From CAZFZT01 sp964523675 (lineage in GTDB: Bacteria; Planctomycetota; Phycisphaerae; Phycisphaerales; SM1A02), in contig CAZFZT010000003.1 of NCBI GenBank assembly GCA_964523675.1, positions 1 through 64,000 on the forward strand: DNA of 64,000 nt, in the 5' to 3' direction. Made by a program: the position numbers and the translations under genes. The notes under the pieces are model-generated. The model had not been told where the DNA came from, did not search any database, and saw only the letters and a list, made by a program, of their open reading frames with translations. Below are positions 36,236 through 45,458 of the stretch, in pieces (the stretch's first letter is position 1; each line of letters starts with the position of its first letter).

Positions 36236-37714
36236 ATGAGACGTGAGAGGATGTGGGTTGTGGTGTTGTGCGCGTTCTTTGCAACCTCGCCAGCAGTTGC
36301 AAGTGAGGACGAGGTCATACTGGAGTGGAACCAGCGGTTACAGCAGACGATTCGGGTGACAGACGGGATTCCGTTCGGGTTCCCCGGGCCGGTGTCCCGA
36401 TGCATTGCCATCGTGTACGCATCGGTGTACGACGCGGTCAACTCCATTACGAAAACGCATGAACCGTACTTGCAGATGGCGCCGTGTCCACGCGGCACAT
36501 CCATCGAGGCGGCTGCGGCATCTGCGGCATATCACGCGATGAGTCTTGCGTATCAGTTTGCGCCATCACAGCAGGCGCACTTCGACGCGCTCTACGCAAT
36601 GCAGCTCGCCAGAATACCGGACGGTCAGGCGAAAACAGATGGCATCGCCCTCGGCCAGCAGTGTGCGAATGCGATCTACGAATATCGCAGTACCGACCAC
36701 TCAGATGAACCCATCGAGTACGTTCCGGAGCTCAGCCCCGGACAATGGGCGCCGACCTGGCCGGACGGCACCGGCGCCGCCTCACCGCACTGGCCCTATG
36801 TTACGCCGTGGACCATGACCAGCGGCAGCCAGTTCCGGCCGTTGGATGGGTGCGCGGGCTTCACCGACATCAACGAATTGCTCTCCAGTCCTGAGTACGC
36901 CGCTCAGTTCAACGAAGTCAAAGAACTCGGCGGTTTGTTCAGTACGAAGCGAACGCCGTATGAAACGGAGACAGCGTTCTTCTGGGCCAATTGCCGCGTC
37001 GGCACCTACAAGCCGCCTGGGCACATGCTGCACATTGCCGAAACGCTGGTTGTCGATCACAACCTGGACCTTCCGCAGCAAGCGAGACTCTTCGCCCTGA
37101 CCGCCCTTGGCATGGCCGATGCAGCCATCGCATGCTGGGATACGAAGTACTCTCTTGACATTGACTTGTGGCGTCCAATTGCAGCCATCTGGGAAGCGGA
37201 TAACGACAACAACCCGCTGACTGAGGCGGACCCGACGTGGCTGTCGCTCACCTTTGATCCGGGTTACGGGGCGCAAGGCGCCTTCACGCCGCCTTTCCCT
37301 GCATGGTCCTCCGGGCATGCCACGTTTGGAGCCGTGACGGCAGCGGTCTGGAAGCATTACTTCGGCACCGACAACGTGACGTTCACGATCACGTCGGATG
37401 ACGCACCAGGCGTCTGGCGAACGTACAACACGTTCACCGACGCGGCCTTGGAGAACGGCCGAAGCCGGGTGTACTTCGGCGTCCACTTCCAGTGGGACTC
37501 TGACGCTGGTTATGAAATCGGCACCGCGCTGGGCGATTACATCAGTGCGAACTTCCTGAGGCGTCTGGGAGACCTGAACGGCGACGGAATGATTAACGTC
37601 GCCGATCTGCTGCTGTTGATTGGCAACTGGGGCCTGTCCGGCTCCGGCGACTTGGATTTTGATGGCGTTGTGGGTGTGAGCGATCTGTTGATCTTATTGA
37701 ATGGCTGGGGTTGA
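36236..37714 (+). CDS. secreted vanadium-dependent haloperoxidase/PAP2-like protein with dockerin-like pair
   Basis: 492 residues, ATG at 36236 with AAGGAGG upstream. Signal peptide (VVVLCAFFATSPAVASEDE). The body resembles bacterial vanadium-dependent haloperoxidases: 'PVSRCIAIVYASVYDAVNSI' near the N-terminus, the SSGHATFGAV motif near residue 359 (phosphate/vanadate site) and SRVYFGVHFQWDSDAG near 410, which supplies the Arg and His. The C-terminus has DLNGDGMINVADLLLLIGNW and DLDFDGVVGVSDLLILLNGW, ending WG. Expected activity is halide oxidation with peroxide, or phosphatase activity; the sequence does not decide which. Confidence 0.9.
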   Translation: MRRERMWVVVLCAFFATSPAVASEDEVILEWNQRLQQTIRVTDGIPFGFPGPVSRCIAIVYASVYDAVNSITKTHEPYLQMAPCPRGTSIEAAAASAAYHAMSLAYQFAPSQQAHFDALYAMQLARIPDGQAKTDGIALGQQCANAIYEYRSTDHSDEPIEYVPELSPGQWAPTWPDGTGAASPHWPYVTPWTMTSGSQFRPLDGCAGFTDINELLSSPEYAAQFNEVKELGGLFSTKRTPYETETAFFWANCRVGTYKPPGHMLHIAETLVVDHNLDLPQQARLFALTALGMADAAIACWDTKYSLDIDLWRPIAAIWEADNDNNPLTEADPTWLSLTFDPGYGAQGAFTPPFPAWSSGHATFGAVTAAVWKHYFGTDNVTFTITSDDAPGVWRTYNTFTDAALENGRSRVYFGVHFQWDSDAGYEIGTALGDYISANFLRRLGDLNGDGMINVADLLLLIGNWGLSGSGDLDFDGVVGVSDLLILLNGWG

Positions 37715-37749
37715 ACCACCCCATAGTGGAAGGATGTGGAAGGAGCTCC

Positions 37750-39480
37750 ATGATGAAGATCGCATTGACTGTTGCTGTATGTCCTGTGGCATTGGCGTTC
37801 TGTGGCGATGCCTTCGCGCAGATCACGCTGACTGACCAGACGGCGGCAGCCGGCGTTCAGTTCACGCACATACCCAACGCGCTGGCCATTCCAGGGCCGC
37901 AGGACTACATGGTCGCCGGAATCGCGGTCGGCGACTACAACCGCGATGGTTACCCAGACATGTTCTGGGCGGCTGGCGGCATGAGCCCTGATCGGCTGTT
38001 CATCAACAATCAGGATGGCACGTTCACAGATCGCGCCGCTGAATGGGGCGTTGCTGCGGTCCACGCCAACTGCGGCGCATGCGCCGGTGATTACAACAAC
38101 GATGGCTGGGTTGACATCTACCTCACCAGCTTCGGGAACGGCAACGACAACCAGGGCCAGGTTGGAAAGAACCGGCTTTATCGCAACAACGGCGACGGAA
38201 CCTTTACCGACGTCGCCGTCGAAGCAGGCGTGAATGTTACCGCTACAGTGATCCCCAGCGGGTATGGCTGCTCATTCGGCGATTACGACCTGGACGGTGA
38301 CCTTGATCTTGCAGTTGCCGCATGGTTCGTTCCAGCAGCCGGCAATCGCATGTTCAGGAACAACGGCGACGGCACGTTCACCAATGTGACAGGACAAGCT
38401 CTCTCGTTCCCGGGAACGACGTGGGGCTTCCAGACCAATTTTGTTGATATGGATGGCGACGGCTTCCCCGAACTGCTTCTATCCGCAGACTTCGGCAGCA
38501 GCCGCTATTACATCAACAACGGAGATGGCTCGTTCCACGACCACACCGTCGCGTCGAACACCGGTCAGGATCAGAATGGAATGGGCCAGTGTGTAGCGGA
38601 CTTCAACAACGACGGCCTGTTCGACTGGTACGTCACCAGCATCTTCCTGGACGTTCCGCAACCCAACTCCGGTACAGGCAACATGCTGTACATGAACCTC
38701 GGCAATCATCAGTTTGAGGAAGTCGGCGTGGCGGCCGGCGTCGTGGATGGCGGTTGGGGATGGGGAACAATCGCCGTCGACCTTGATCATGACACATGGG
38801 TGGACATCGTCGAAGTCAACGGTCGTCCCGGCAACGCGGAGCACAGCTTCGAGCAGGAGTACATCTTCCGTAACAACGGCAACGGCACATTCAGCGAAAT
38901 GGCGATTGAAGCCGGGCTGACCTATCAGGCCGAAGGCAAGAGCATTTCCTATATCGATTTCGATCGGGATGGGGATATGGACTTCCTCATCACCTTCAAC
39001 GGCGACCTCGTGAAGCTCTATCGCAACGACTCAAACGGCGGCAACTGGCTGCACCTGACGTTCGACACGCAGAACAACGCGCGGCTTGCGCCGCTGGGTC
39101 TTGGTTCCAAAGTCACCGCCACGATCGGGGGCCAGTCCTATGTCCGTTTCGTGGACAGCGGCCCAAGCTTCCTTGCGACGAGTGAAACCGCAGCGCATTT
39201 CGGCCTGGCTGATGCCAAGGTGATTGATGAACTGCGCATCGACTGGCCGCGCGGTTACACGACGATCCTGCAGAATGTCGCAGTGAATCAACATCTGACA
39301 ATCGAATCGCCCGCACTTCTCGATTTCAATGCTGACGGGTCAGTTGGCGTTGCAGACCTTCTGATTCTGCTCGGGAAGTGGGGCAACATCAGCGGGAGCG
39401 ACCTTCGGGCAGATGTCGACAATGATGGCTCCGTCGGCGTGGCTGATCTCCTGATCCTTCTCGGTGGATGGTCGAGCTAG
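37750..39480 (+). CDS. secreted CRTAC1 family (FG-GAP/ASPIC-UnbV) protein with dockerin-like pair, paralog a
   Basis: 576 residues; the ATG at 37750 is preceded by AGGAG. Signal peptide to about 25 (AFCGDAFAQ). Six or seven FG-GAP/VCBS-type repeats with Ca-loop phrases (DYNRDGYPDMFWA, DYNNDGWVDIYLTSFG, DYDLDGDLDLAVA) form the expected propeller. An ASPIC/UnbV domain follows (NWLHLTFDTQNNARLAPLG...IDWPRGY), and the C-terminus is a dockerin-like pair ending GGWSS. The gene is 35 bp after the haloperoxidase. Three more members lie in tandem at 48276-53629. Confidence 0.9.
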   Translation: MMKIALTVAVCPVALAFCGDAFAQITLTDQTAAAGVQFTHIPNALAIPGPQDYMVAGIAVGDYNRDGYPDMFWAAGGMSPDRLFINNQDGTFTDRAAEWGVAAVHANCGACAGDYNNDGWVDIYLTSFGNGNDNQGQVGKNRLYRNNGDGTFTDVAVEAGVNVTATVIPSGYGCSFGDYDLDGDLDLAVAAWFVPAAGNRMFRNNGDGTFTNVTGQALSFPGTTWGFQTNFVDMDGDGFPELLLSADFGSSRYYINNGDGSFHDHTVASNTGQDQNGMGQCVADFNNDGLFDWYVTSIFLDVPQPNSGTGNMLYMNLGNHQFEEVGVAAGVVDGGWGWGTIAVDLDHDTWVDIVEVNGRPGNAEHSFEQEYIFRNNGNGTFSEMAIEAGLTYQAEGKSISYIDFDRDGDMDFLITFNGDLVKLYRNDSNGGNWLHLTFDTQNNARLAPLGLGSKVTATIGGQSYVRFVDSGPSFLATSETAAHFGLADAKVIDELRIDWPRGYTTILQNVAVNQHLTIESPALLDFNADGSVGVADLLILLGKWGNISGSDLRADVDNDGSVGVADLLILLGGWSS

Positions 39481-39755
39481 ATTCGCTGACGCTGCTCCTC
39501 CATAGAAGACGGACCTGAGCTTTCATGGCGCGATCTTGAGGTATTGAGCGTGTCGACGCATTCCCAAACTACCGATACTTGCCATCCTGCGCGCCTGAGT
39601 GCGCGGAGCGCGCGCTGATCACGTTTAACATTGCCTTCGCGTGTTGCGCGCCAGAACTCTGCATTCGTCTTCGGAGTGACGCTGCCGTATCGGCAACGGT
39701 GCATGTGCCAGTAGCAACCGTGGGCATGAACCGATGCGTCGGCGGAGCGGCGCAA
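39477..39755 (-). pseudogene. remnant of a very short patch repair (Vsr-like) endonuclease
   Basis: The 92-residue frame contains HAHGCYWHMHRCRYGSVTPK, NAEFWRATREGNVKRDQRAL and RRAGWQVSVVWEC, the C-terminal two-thirds of a Vsr T:G mismatch nuclease. The zinc-binding HGC...WH.H..C and late WEC are there. The N-terminal half with the catalytic Asp is missing; upstream there is only repetitive sequence. Its 3' end overlaps the stop of the CRTAC1 gene. A methylase partner is not in the window. It is probably a decayed gene. Confidence 0.72.
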
Positions 39756-40080
39756 GTGCCGTCGTCAGCGGGGGTTGGGGGAATCGGCGGCTTATGGGGA
39801 ATCGGCGGCTTATGAAGCCCGTTGAGGTGCGCCCGCAAACTCAAACCATCTGGGGGCTCCGAACGCGCCTTTGTTGCGGCATCACCGGTGCGCGCCGGAA
39901 AATGCGGGTATCACATGTGTGCCGCTTGATCCTGGGGCAGAACCCGCTGCCGCGCACCTGCGGGAGCCGCGCTTCGCCGCGTCGCCATGCCGCCTTCATT
40001 GGCTGCACAGGTCCCCCAGATCGACCGCGATCGGCGAGTTCTCGTTGAGATTCTGCCTTGATACGGCCGATATTGGCTGT
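39756..40080. other. spacer without a recognisable gene
   Basis: This stretch upstream of the vsr remnant holds an 18-bp tandem duplication and no credible coding frame or motif. It is likely decayed accessory DNA. Confidence 0.5.
39779..39814 (+). repeat. 18-bp tandem duplication
   Basis: GGAATCGGCGGCTTATGG-type unit present twice in a row (39779-39814), with one mismatch at most. Confidence 0.7.
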
Positions 40081-40359
40081 ATGAGCGTCATCGGCTCACC
40101 CATTGAGACCTCGCTCGTGCAGGCCGCGCAGGCCCAGCAGGTGGCGGCGAAGGACCGGGACCGCGAGAAGGCGTCCAAGGAATCCGCTGCGCGGCGCTTT
40201 CAGGACATCATCGACCTGCGCGTGGCAGGCGTCGAAGGCGCCCAGGCCCCGCGCCAGGTGCCGGCGAATGACTCGCAGCAGTCCGAATCCGAGCACCGGT
40301 CACACGACCACAGCGGTCAGTCCAAACAGGACCAACCGCGCGTCGATGTGCAGGCGTGA
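40081..40359 (+). CDS. small charged cytosolic protein of unknown function
   Basis: 92 residues, ATG at 40081. The N-terminus (MSVIGSPIETSLVQAAQAQQ) is followed by a strongly charged helix (KDRDREKASKESAARRFQDI) and a hydrophilic, Gln/Ser/His-rich tail, with no signal or membrane segment. I think similar short proteins exist in planctomycetes but cannot name a family. The last codons run into a tandem repeat, so the tail length may vary between strains. Confidence 0.55.
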   Translation: MSVIGSPIETSLVQAAQAQQVAAKDRDREKASKESAARRFQDIIDLRVAGVEGAQAPRQVPANDSQQSESEHRSHDHSGQSKQDQPRVDVQA

Positions 40360-40399
40360 GAGCGACAGGGCCACAAGTCCACAGGGCCACAAGTCCACA
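40345..40399 (+). repeat. tandem 16-mer repeat, left of scaffold gap 2
   Basis: The 55 bp ending at the gap are identical to the 55 bp starting after it. They contain two GGGCCACAAGTCCACA units. A similar 'CTGTGGATCTGTGGATTC' phrase is found at 45418-45436. Confidence 0.9.
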
Positions 40400-40499
40400 N
40401 NNNNNNNNNNNNNNNNNNNNNNNNNNNNNNNNNNNNNNNNNNNNNNNNNNNNNNNNNNNNNNNNNNNNNNNNNNNNNNNNNNNNNNNNNNNNNNNNNNN
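40400..40499. other. scaffold gap (100 N)
   Basis: Exactly 100 N between two identical 55-bp sequences. Either the contigs simply overlap by one k-mer and nothing is missing, or an unresolved number of 16-mer repeats is lost. Confidence 0.95.
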
Positions 40500-40554
40500 G
40501 ATGTGCAGGCGTGAGAGCGACAGGGCCACAAGTCCACAGGGCCACAAGTCCACA
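40500..40554 (+). repeat. tandem 16-mer repeat, right of scaffold gap 2
   Basis: Exact 55-bp copy of 40345-40399, with GGGCCACAAGTCCACA twice, leading into the 3' end of the convergent beta-helix gene. Confidence 0.9.
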
Positions 40555-40573
40555 GGTCCACTGGCCTCTCTCC

Positions 40574-42115
40574 TTACCCCCAATTCGCGAGCAGAAGGAG
40601 CAGGTCCTGTACGCTGACTGCGCAGTTGCCATCAACGTCTGCGGGGCAGTTGTTGCAATCTCCGCAGCTGCCCCATTCACTGAGCAGAATCAGGATATCG
40701 GAGACACCAACAGAGCCGTCGTCATCAAGATCGCCTGGACTCTCAGGCGTATCGGCATCAGACTCGAACGCACCAATATCGGGTAATGCGAAGGAGTCAC
40801 TGTTTCCATCGATCGGCCGCGCCGCGCCTCGCTGGTCGAGTAGTGGAAACGACAGCGGGTCGGCGGCATCGACAGCGGGGCTTCCTTTGAGCAGCGCGTG
40901 GGTATGCGTGTAACCTCCGTTATCCTGAAGCGGTCCGAGCATGGGATTCACGTTGAGGAGATTGCCGGTTGTGACGCCGCTCAATCCGAGGCCGGCCGCA
41001 TTCCCGATCAGGTTGTACCCAAGCGAGTTGAAGGTGCCGCTGGCGTCAAAGGAGCCATTGCCTGCGACGATGGTGTTATGCAGGTTGATCGTGCCGCCGA
41101 AGCGCTGGAGGCCGCCTGCTGAATTGCCGGCGACGGTGCAGTTGGTCAAAGTAACAGTGCCGCCGCCGTTTCCTGCGCGGATGGCAGCGATCAGCGTATT
41201 GCCGCTGAGCGTGCAGTTTTCCATAGTGACGTTTGTTCCAGCGCCGTTGGTCGTGAGCACACCAGAGTTGCCCTTGAAGGTGGTGCGAGTTGCGGTGAGG
41301 GTGGGATTGAAGGGCGGGTTGAGTAGAATGGGGTCGATCGAGCCGGAATTGCTTTCGACCATGCAGTCGATCAAATGAAGCGTGCCGCGAAGGTGCGCCA
41401 CAGCTCCGCCATTGGGAGCGGAGTTGTTCTTGATAAGGGTGCGTTCAAGCGTGGCGGCCTGGCCGAGATCGATCCACATCGCCCCACCATTGCCGAATGG
41501 CGCGGTGACTGAGTTGCCGATCAGGGCCGAGTCTTTGATTGTGGTGGGGCCTGAAACGAGAATGCCACCGGCGAAATCAGACGCCGAGCAGTTGGTGACG
41601 ACGACGTTCTCCAACGTGAGTGAGCCGCTGGAGGAGACGGCAATGCCGCTCCCAACCGAACCACTCGTGCCGGGCCCGGAAAAGCCCCATGCCCGACCAT
41701 TGCGAACGGTCAGGTCTCGCAGAATGAGCGTCGCCGTTGAGATCGGGGCCACGTGGAACACGCGGTTGATGAAGTTGGCGTCGATGATGGTCTGCTCCGG
41801 CCCGATGCCCGAGATCGTCACCTGGCCAAAGTTGATGTCAAGGTCGCCTGAGAGCGCTCCGTCATCGTTGCCGCCGAGCGAGAGCGTGTACACGCCCTCG
41901 CCAAGCAGGATTTCGACATCGTCGTCAAGATAACCGGTTGAGGCGATGACCGCCTCTCGCAATGTACAGCTTTCGACATTACAGGCCCCGTCATTGCCGT
42001 CCGCCGTCGTGTTGACGATAAGGACAACGTCCCCTTTGGCGGCGGCCACGACCAACGGGAGGACCGTCAGAATGGCATACATCCAGGTTTGATGACTTCG
42101 CGATCGGTACTTCAT
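40574..42115 (-). CDS. secreted beta-helix protein with CSLREA-like start, choice-of-anchor Q region and dockerin-like pair
   Basis: 513 residues. Of two in-frame ATGs (42121, 42115) the second fits the GAGGAGG better. Signal peptide (AILTVLPLVVAAAKG). Then VNTTADGNDGACNVESCTLREAV, the CSLREA-type motif, parallel beta-helix repeats (NCTVAGNSAGG, LIGNS), and the region LGYNLIGNAAG...DQRGAARPIDGN...DIGAFE typical of choice-of-anchor Q proteins. The C-terminus is DLDDDGSVGVSDILILLSEW and DVDGNCAVSVQDLLLLLANW, ending WG. It is divergent from the ECF sigma gene. Likely cell-surface. Confidence 0.9.
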   Translation of the reverse strand: MKYRSRSHQTWMYAILTVLPLVVAAAKGDVVLIVNTTADGNDGACNVESCTLREAVIASTGYLDDDVEILLGEGVYTLSLGGNDDGALSGDLDINFGQVTISGIGPEQTIIDANFINRVFHVAPISTATLILRDLTVRNGRAWGFSGPGTSGSVGSGIAVSSSGSLTLENVVVTNCSASDFAGGILVSGPTTIKDSALIGNSVTAPFGNGGAMWIDLGQAATLERTLIKNNSAPNGGAVAHLRGTLHLIDCMVESNSGSIDPILLNPPFNPTLTATRTTFKGNSGVLTTNGAGTNVTMENCTLSGNTLIAAIRAGNGGGTVTLTNCTVAGNSAGGLQRFGGTINLHNTIVAGNGSFDASGTFNSLGYNLIGNAAGLGLSGVTTGNLLNVNPMLGPLQDNGGYTHTHALLKGSPAVDAADPLSFPLLDQRGAARPIDGNSDSFALPDIGAFESDADTPESPGDLDDDGSVGVSDILILLSEWGSCGDCNNCPADVDGNCAVSVQDLLLLLANWG

Positions 42116-42230
42116 TGGCATGTCCTCCTCTCGAGATGGTGTCTTTTTTGTGGGACGCCTGTTGAGCGCTCCAATGAAATAGGCGAGAATGAACCGGAAC
42201 CTCCCCGGTTTTTTTCTTTCGGCTGCTTAA

Positions 42231-42806
42231 ATGCCCATGGATGATGAGAATGGCGAACCTGTGCATGCCGATGCTCTGCGGGCAAACGGCTCTGGTGACA
42301 CCGCTACGCTGCTCGCCCTGCTCTACGATGAGTTGCGCGAACTGGCAGGCGAGTATCTCCGGCATGAGCCGAGCAGCGGCGCGGGGCACACGCTGCAGCC
42401 CACCGCGTTGGTTCACGAGGCCTACCTGCGCCTTGAGAAGCTTGAGCACGTGCAGTGGCGCGATCCCATGCACTTTCGCATCGCAGCGGCCGGTGTGATT
42501 CGGCGGGTTCTGGTCGATCATGCCCGGGCCAAACGAACGCTCAAACGCGGCGGAAAGCGCAAGCGCATCACGCTTGCCGAACTCAGCGCGCCGATCAACG
42601 ACGCCGGCCTCGATGTATTGGAACTTGATGAAGCCCTGGTGCGCCTGCGCGAACTCGCCGAACGAAAGGCACAAGTCGTGGAACTCCGCTTCTTCGGCGG
42701 ATTGACCATCGACGAGACCGCCGCTGCCCTCGGCATAGGGACGACGACCGTGGAAGACGACTGGGCGTTTGCTCGCGCCTGGCTGCGGCGCGAACTCGGA
42801 GGTTGA
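42231..42806 (+). CDS. ECF-type RNA polymerase sigma factor (TIGR02999-like)
   Basis: 191 residues. The region-2 motif LQPTALVHEAYLRLEK and the region-4 helix-turn-helix GLTIDETAAALGIGTTTVEDDWAFARAWLRREL match the planctomycete ECF subfamily that pairs with Ser/Thr kinases. It would direct RNA polymerase to a stress or envelope regulon. The kinase gene starts 3 nt after it, so they are cotranscribed. No anti-sigma factor gene is seen, and the kinase probably serves this control role. A Shine-Dalgarno is not clear. Confidence 0.93.
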   Translation: MPMDDENGEPVHADALRANGSGDTATLLALLYDELRELAGEYLRHEPSSGAGHTLQPTALVHEAYLRLEKLEHVQWRDPMHFRIAAAGVIRRVLVDHARAKRTLKRGGKRKRITLAELSAPINDAGLDVLELDEALVRLRELAERKAQVVELRFFGGLTIDETAAALGIGTTTVEDDWAFARAWLRRELGG

Positions 42807-42809
42807 ATC

Positions 42810-45407
42810 ATGCCCGATAATCGTCACCACCAGTCCGAAACGCCTCCTCCAGGTTCGCGCACTGCCCATGACTTATCGCCGAGCCGATTCGAGCAGATTG
42901 AAGAGATATTCCAGATCGCGCGCCGCCTGCCGCAAGGCAAGCGAGACGCCTATCTTGCGATGCGGTGCGACTCAGATGATGCCATGCGCAGCGAGGTTGA
43001 ATCGCTTCTCGCCCAACTTGACAAGGAACGGACGAGCGAGTTTCTTGCGGAATCCGCGATCAGTGACAGACTTACCCTTGAAGACTTTGCCCGTTCACAA
43101 GCAAGGCATGAGCCGTTGCCCAACCGGATCGGCCACTACCGGATCCACCAGCGCATCGGAGAAGGCGGCATGGGCGTTGTGTACCTTGCGGAACAGGAAT
43201 CGACGGGACGCAAGGTCGCACTCAAGGTAATCGGATGCGCGTTCGGCACACCTCCTGCTTCGCTGCTTCGTCGATTCGAGCATGAAGCCCGATTGCTTGG
43301 GCGGCTCCGTCATCCCGGCATTGCGCAAGTGTACGAAGCCGGCGTTCACGAATCCGATTCGGGGAGACTTACTCCGTTCATCGCCATGGAACTGGTCGAC
43401 GGCGAACCGATCACCGAGTACGCGATGAAGCACGAGCTTTCACATGATGATCGTCTCTCGCTTCTGGTGCGCGTGTGCCGCGCTGTGCAGCACGCGCATC
43501 AGAGCGGCGTGATTCATCGTGATCTGAAGCCGGCGAACGTGCTGGTTGACAACGGAAACCCAAAGATTGTCGATTTCGGGATCGCCCGGCAGACCGATTC
43601 AGAAGTGGACGTGCGAGACACCGCGGCTCGAACACAGGCAGGTGCGATGCTCGGCACGCTGCTGTACATGAGTCCCGAGCAGGCGTCGGGCAACTCGGTG
43701 AACGTGGACACTCGCACTGACGTGTATGCGCTCGGTACGCTGCTATATGAATTGCTGGCGGGCCGGCCGCCACATGATCTGGAGGGTCTCAAGGTTCATG
43801 AACAAGTGCGCGTGATTTGCGAGTGTGAGCCCGCGCGCCTTGGAGCGATTGATCGCAGGTGGCGTGGCGAACTTTCAGTGATTGCGGGCAAAGCGTTGGC
43901 GAAGGAACCGGAGCAGCGCTACGGTTCGGCGGAAGAACTCGCTCGGGACATTGAGCGTTTCATGCACAACGAACCGATCCTCGCCCATCCACCGAGCGCG
44001 GTGTATCAATTTCGCAAGTTTGCTCGGCGAAATCGGTCTTTGGTGTTTGCGGGATGCGCCACCGTGATCATCCTTTTCGCAGCCACGGTGTTCTCGGCGC
44101 GTCAGGCACGCCGAGCAACCGAACACCAGCAGGTAGCGGAATCGCACTTCGCTGATGCGAACGAGTTGGCGCGAACACTGCTCTTTGATATTGACGCCTC
44201 GCTTGTGAATGTCTCCGGAGCACTGCCCGCACGACGACTGCTGGTGGAGCGCGGCCTGGCGTACCTCGACAAGGTGCGCCTCGGCGGAAGTGCGGATCCG
44301 TCGCTGCTCATGGACGTTGCAGCGGGATATGTGTTGATCGGCGACGTACAGGGTGACCTGCAACGGCCGAACCTGGGCGACTACGACGGCGCGCTGGCGA
44401 GTTACCGTACAGCTGTTGCAGTGCTCGAGGAGAATCTTCATGAGTTTCCGAGCGAGGCGCGGCCGACGCTGTTTCTCGCGCTCAACAAGATTGGTGATCA
44501 ACTCGCGCATCGCAACGATCCCGTGGGAGCGATCGAGGTGTACACGCGATCACTCTCACTAGCGATCGAAATGGCCGACCTTGACGGCGAGGCGACAGCG
44601 CACGAGCGCCTGGCGAATCAGTATGGCGCACTCGGCCGACCTGCTCTCCAACAGCATCACCGCGACCGCTACGAGACGATCACACTTGAAGCGATCGATC
44701 GCGACCCGACGAACCTTTCGCTTCGCCGAAACATGGCGGTTTCACACTTCAAACGTGGCATGGCGCTGCTTCACGAACAACCGGCCGATGCGCTCGATCG
44801 CTTTCAACGTTACCTTGTGATCGTCGAGGAACTTGCTGCCGCCCGCCCCGATGATGCGGTGTATCAGCGCGATGTCGCGATCGGAGCGCAGCGCGTCGGC
44901 AACGCGCTTGAAGCACTCGGCCGGCGCGATGAAGCGTTGGCCTTCTATGAGCGCGAACTGGCGATCCTGGAGCGGCTCGTGGCCGGTGATCCTGAAAACT
45001 ACCAGGCACGTGCTGGACGCGCCGCACCATGTTGCAAGATTGGCGAACATTACCTCGCGCGCGGCGAGTTCGATTCGGCCATGACTTATTTTGAGCGTTA
45101 TCTGGAGATTGCCGAATCATGCGCGATATCGAATCCAGCCGATGCTGCGATGCAGCGCGAGGTCGGCGTAGCGCAATACAAGATGATGGAGTGGCACGCA
45201 GGTCGGGCCGATGATGACACCCTGCCGCGCGAGACCCGCCGCAAACATGCTGAACAAGCTGTCCAGTGGATCGAGCGCTGCCGAACGCACTTCCTGTCAA
45301 TGCGCGAGAGCGACCTGCTGCCTCCATCCGACGCTGAACTTCCTGAGGTGCTGGAAACCGACTTGGCAAGCCGACGCGAGGCAGCCGGCCACCTTGCCCA
45401 AGATTGA
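42810..45407 (+). CDS. transmembrane Ser/Thr protein kinase with TPR domain
   Basis: 865 residues. Kinase domain about 107-375: glycine loop RIGEGGMGVVYL (115-126), Lys139 (VALK), HRDLKPAN (236-243), DFG (255-257) and the TLLYMSPEQASG activation segment. One transmembrane helix (SLVFAGCATVIILFAATVFSA, about residue 412-432), then a ~430-residue TPR-rich region (ALASYRTAVAVLEENL, RFQRYLVIVEELAA) that probably lies outside. The first 100 residues are an N-terminal extension typical of ECF-linked kinases. It likely senses envelope state and modifies the sigma factor. Confidence 0.95.
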   Translation: MPDNRHHQSETPPPGSRTAHDLSPSRFEQIEEIFQIARRLPQGKRDAYLAMRCDSDDAMRSEVESLLAQLDKERTSEFLAESAISDRLTLEDFARSQARHEPLPNRIGHYRIHQRIGEGGMGVVYLAEQESTGRKVALKVIGCAFGTPPASLLRRFEHEARLLGRLRHPGIAQVYEAGVHESDSGRLTPFIAMELVDGEPITEYAMKHELSHDDRLSLLVRVCRAVQHAHQSGVIHRDLKPANVLVDNGNPKIVDFGIARQTDSEVDVRDTAARTQAGAMLGTLLYMSPEQASGNSVNVDTRTDVYALGTLLYELLAGRPPHDLEGLKVHEQVRVICECEPARLGAIDRRWRGELSVIAGKALAKEPEQRYGSAEELARDIERFMHNEPILAHPPSAVYQFRKFARRNRSLVFAGCATVIILFAATVFSARQARRATEHQQVAESHFADANELARTLLFDIDASLVNVSGALPARRLLVERGLAYLDKVRLGGSADPSLLMDVAAGYVLIGDVQGDLQRPNLGDYDGALASYRTAVAVLEENLHEFPSEARPTLFLALNKIGDQLAHRNDPVGAIEVYTRSLSLAIEMADLDGEATAHERLANQYGALGRPALQQHHRDRYETITLEAIDRDPTNLSLRRNMAVSHFKRGMALLHEQPADALDRFQRYLVIVEELAAARPDDAVYQRDVAIGAQRVGNALEALGRRDEALAFYERELAILERLVAGDPENYQARAGRAAPCCKIGEHYLARGEFDSAMTYFERYLEIAESCAISNPADAAMQREVGVAQYKMMEWHAGRADDDTLPRETRRKHAEQAVQWIERCRTHFLSMRESDLLPPSDAELPEVLETDLASRREAAGHLAQD

Positions 45408-45458
45408 ATTGATTCGACCTGTGGATCTGTGGATTCGTGCAGTTGTGACTTTCGGACT

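Noticed and set aside
39756..40080. N-terminal part of Vsr
   Set aside because: No frame here gives the conserved N-terminal residues; listed only as a spacer.
45418..45446. CTGTGGATCTGTGGATTC phrase after the kinase gene
   Set aside because: Similar in wording to the 16-mer repeat near 40345, but only one short copy; not enough to call a repeat.
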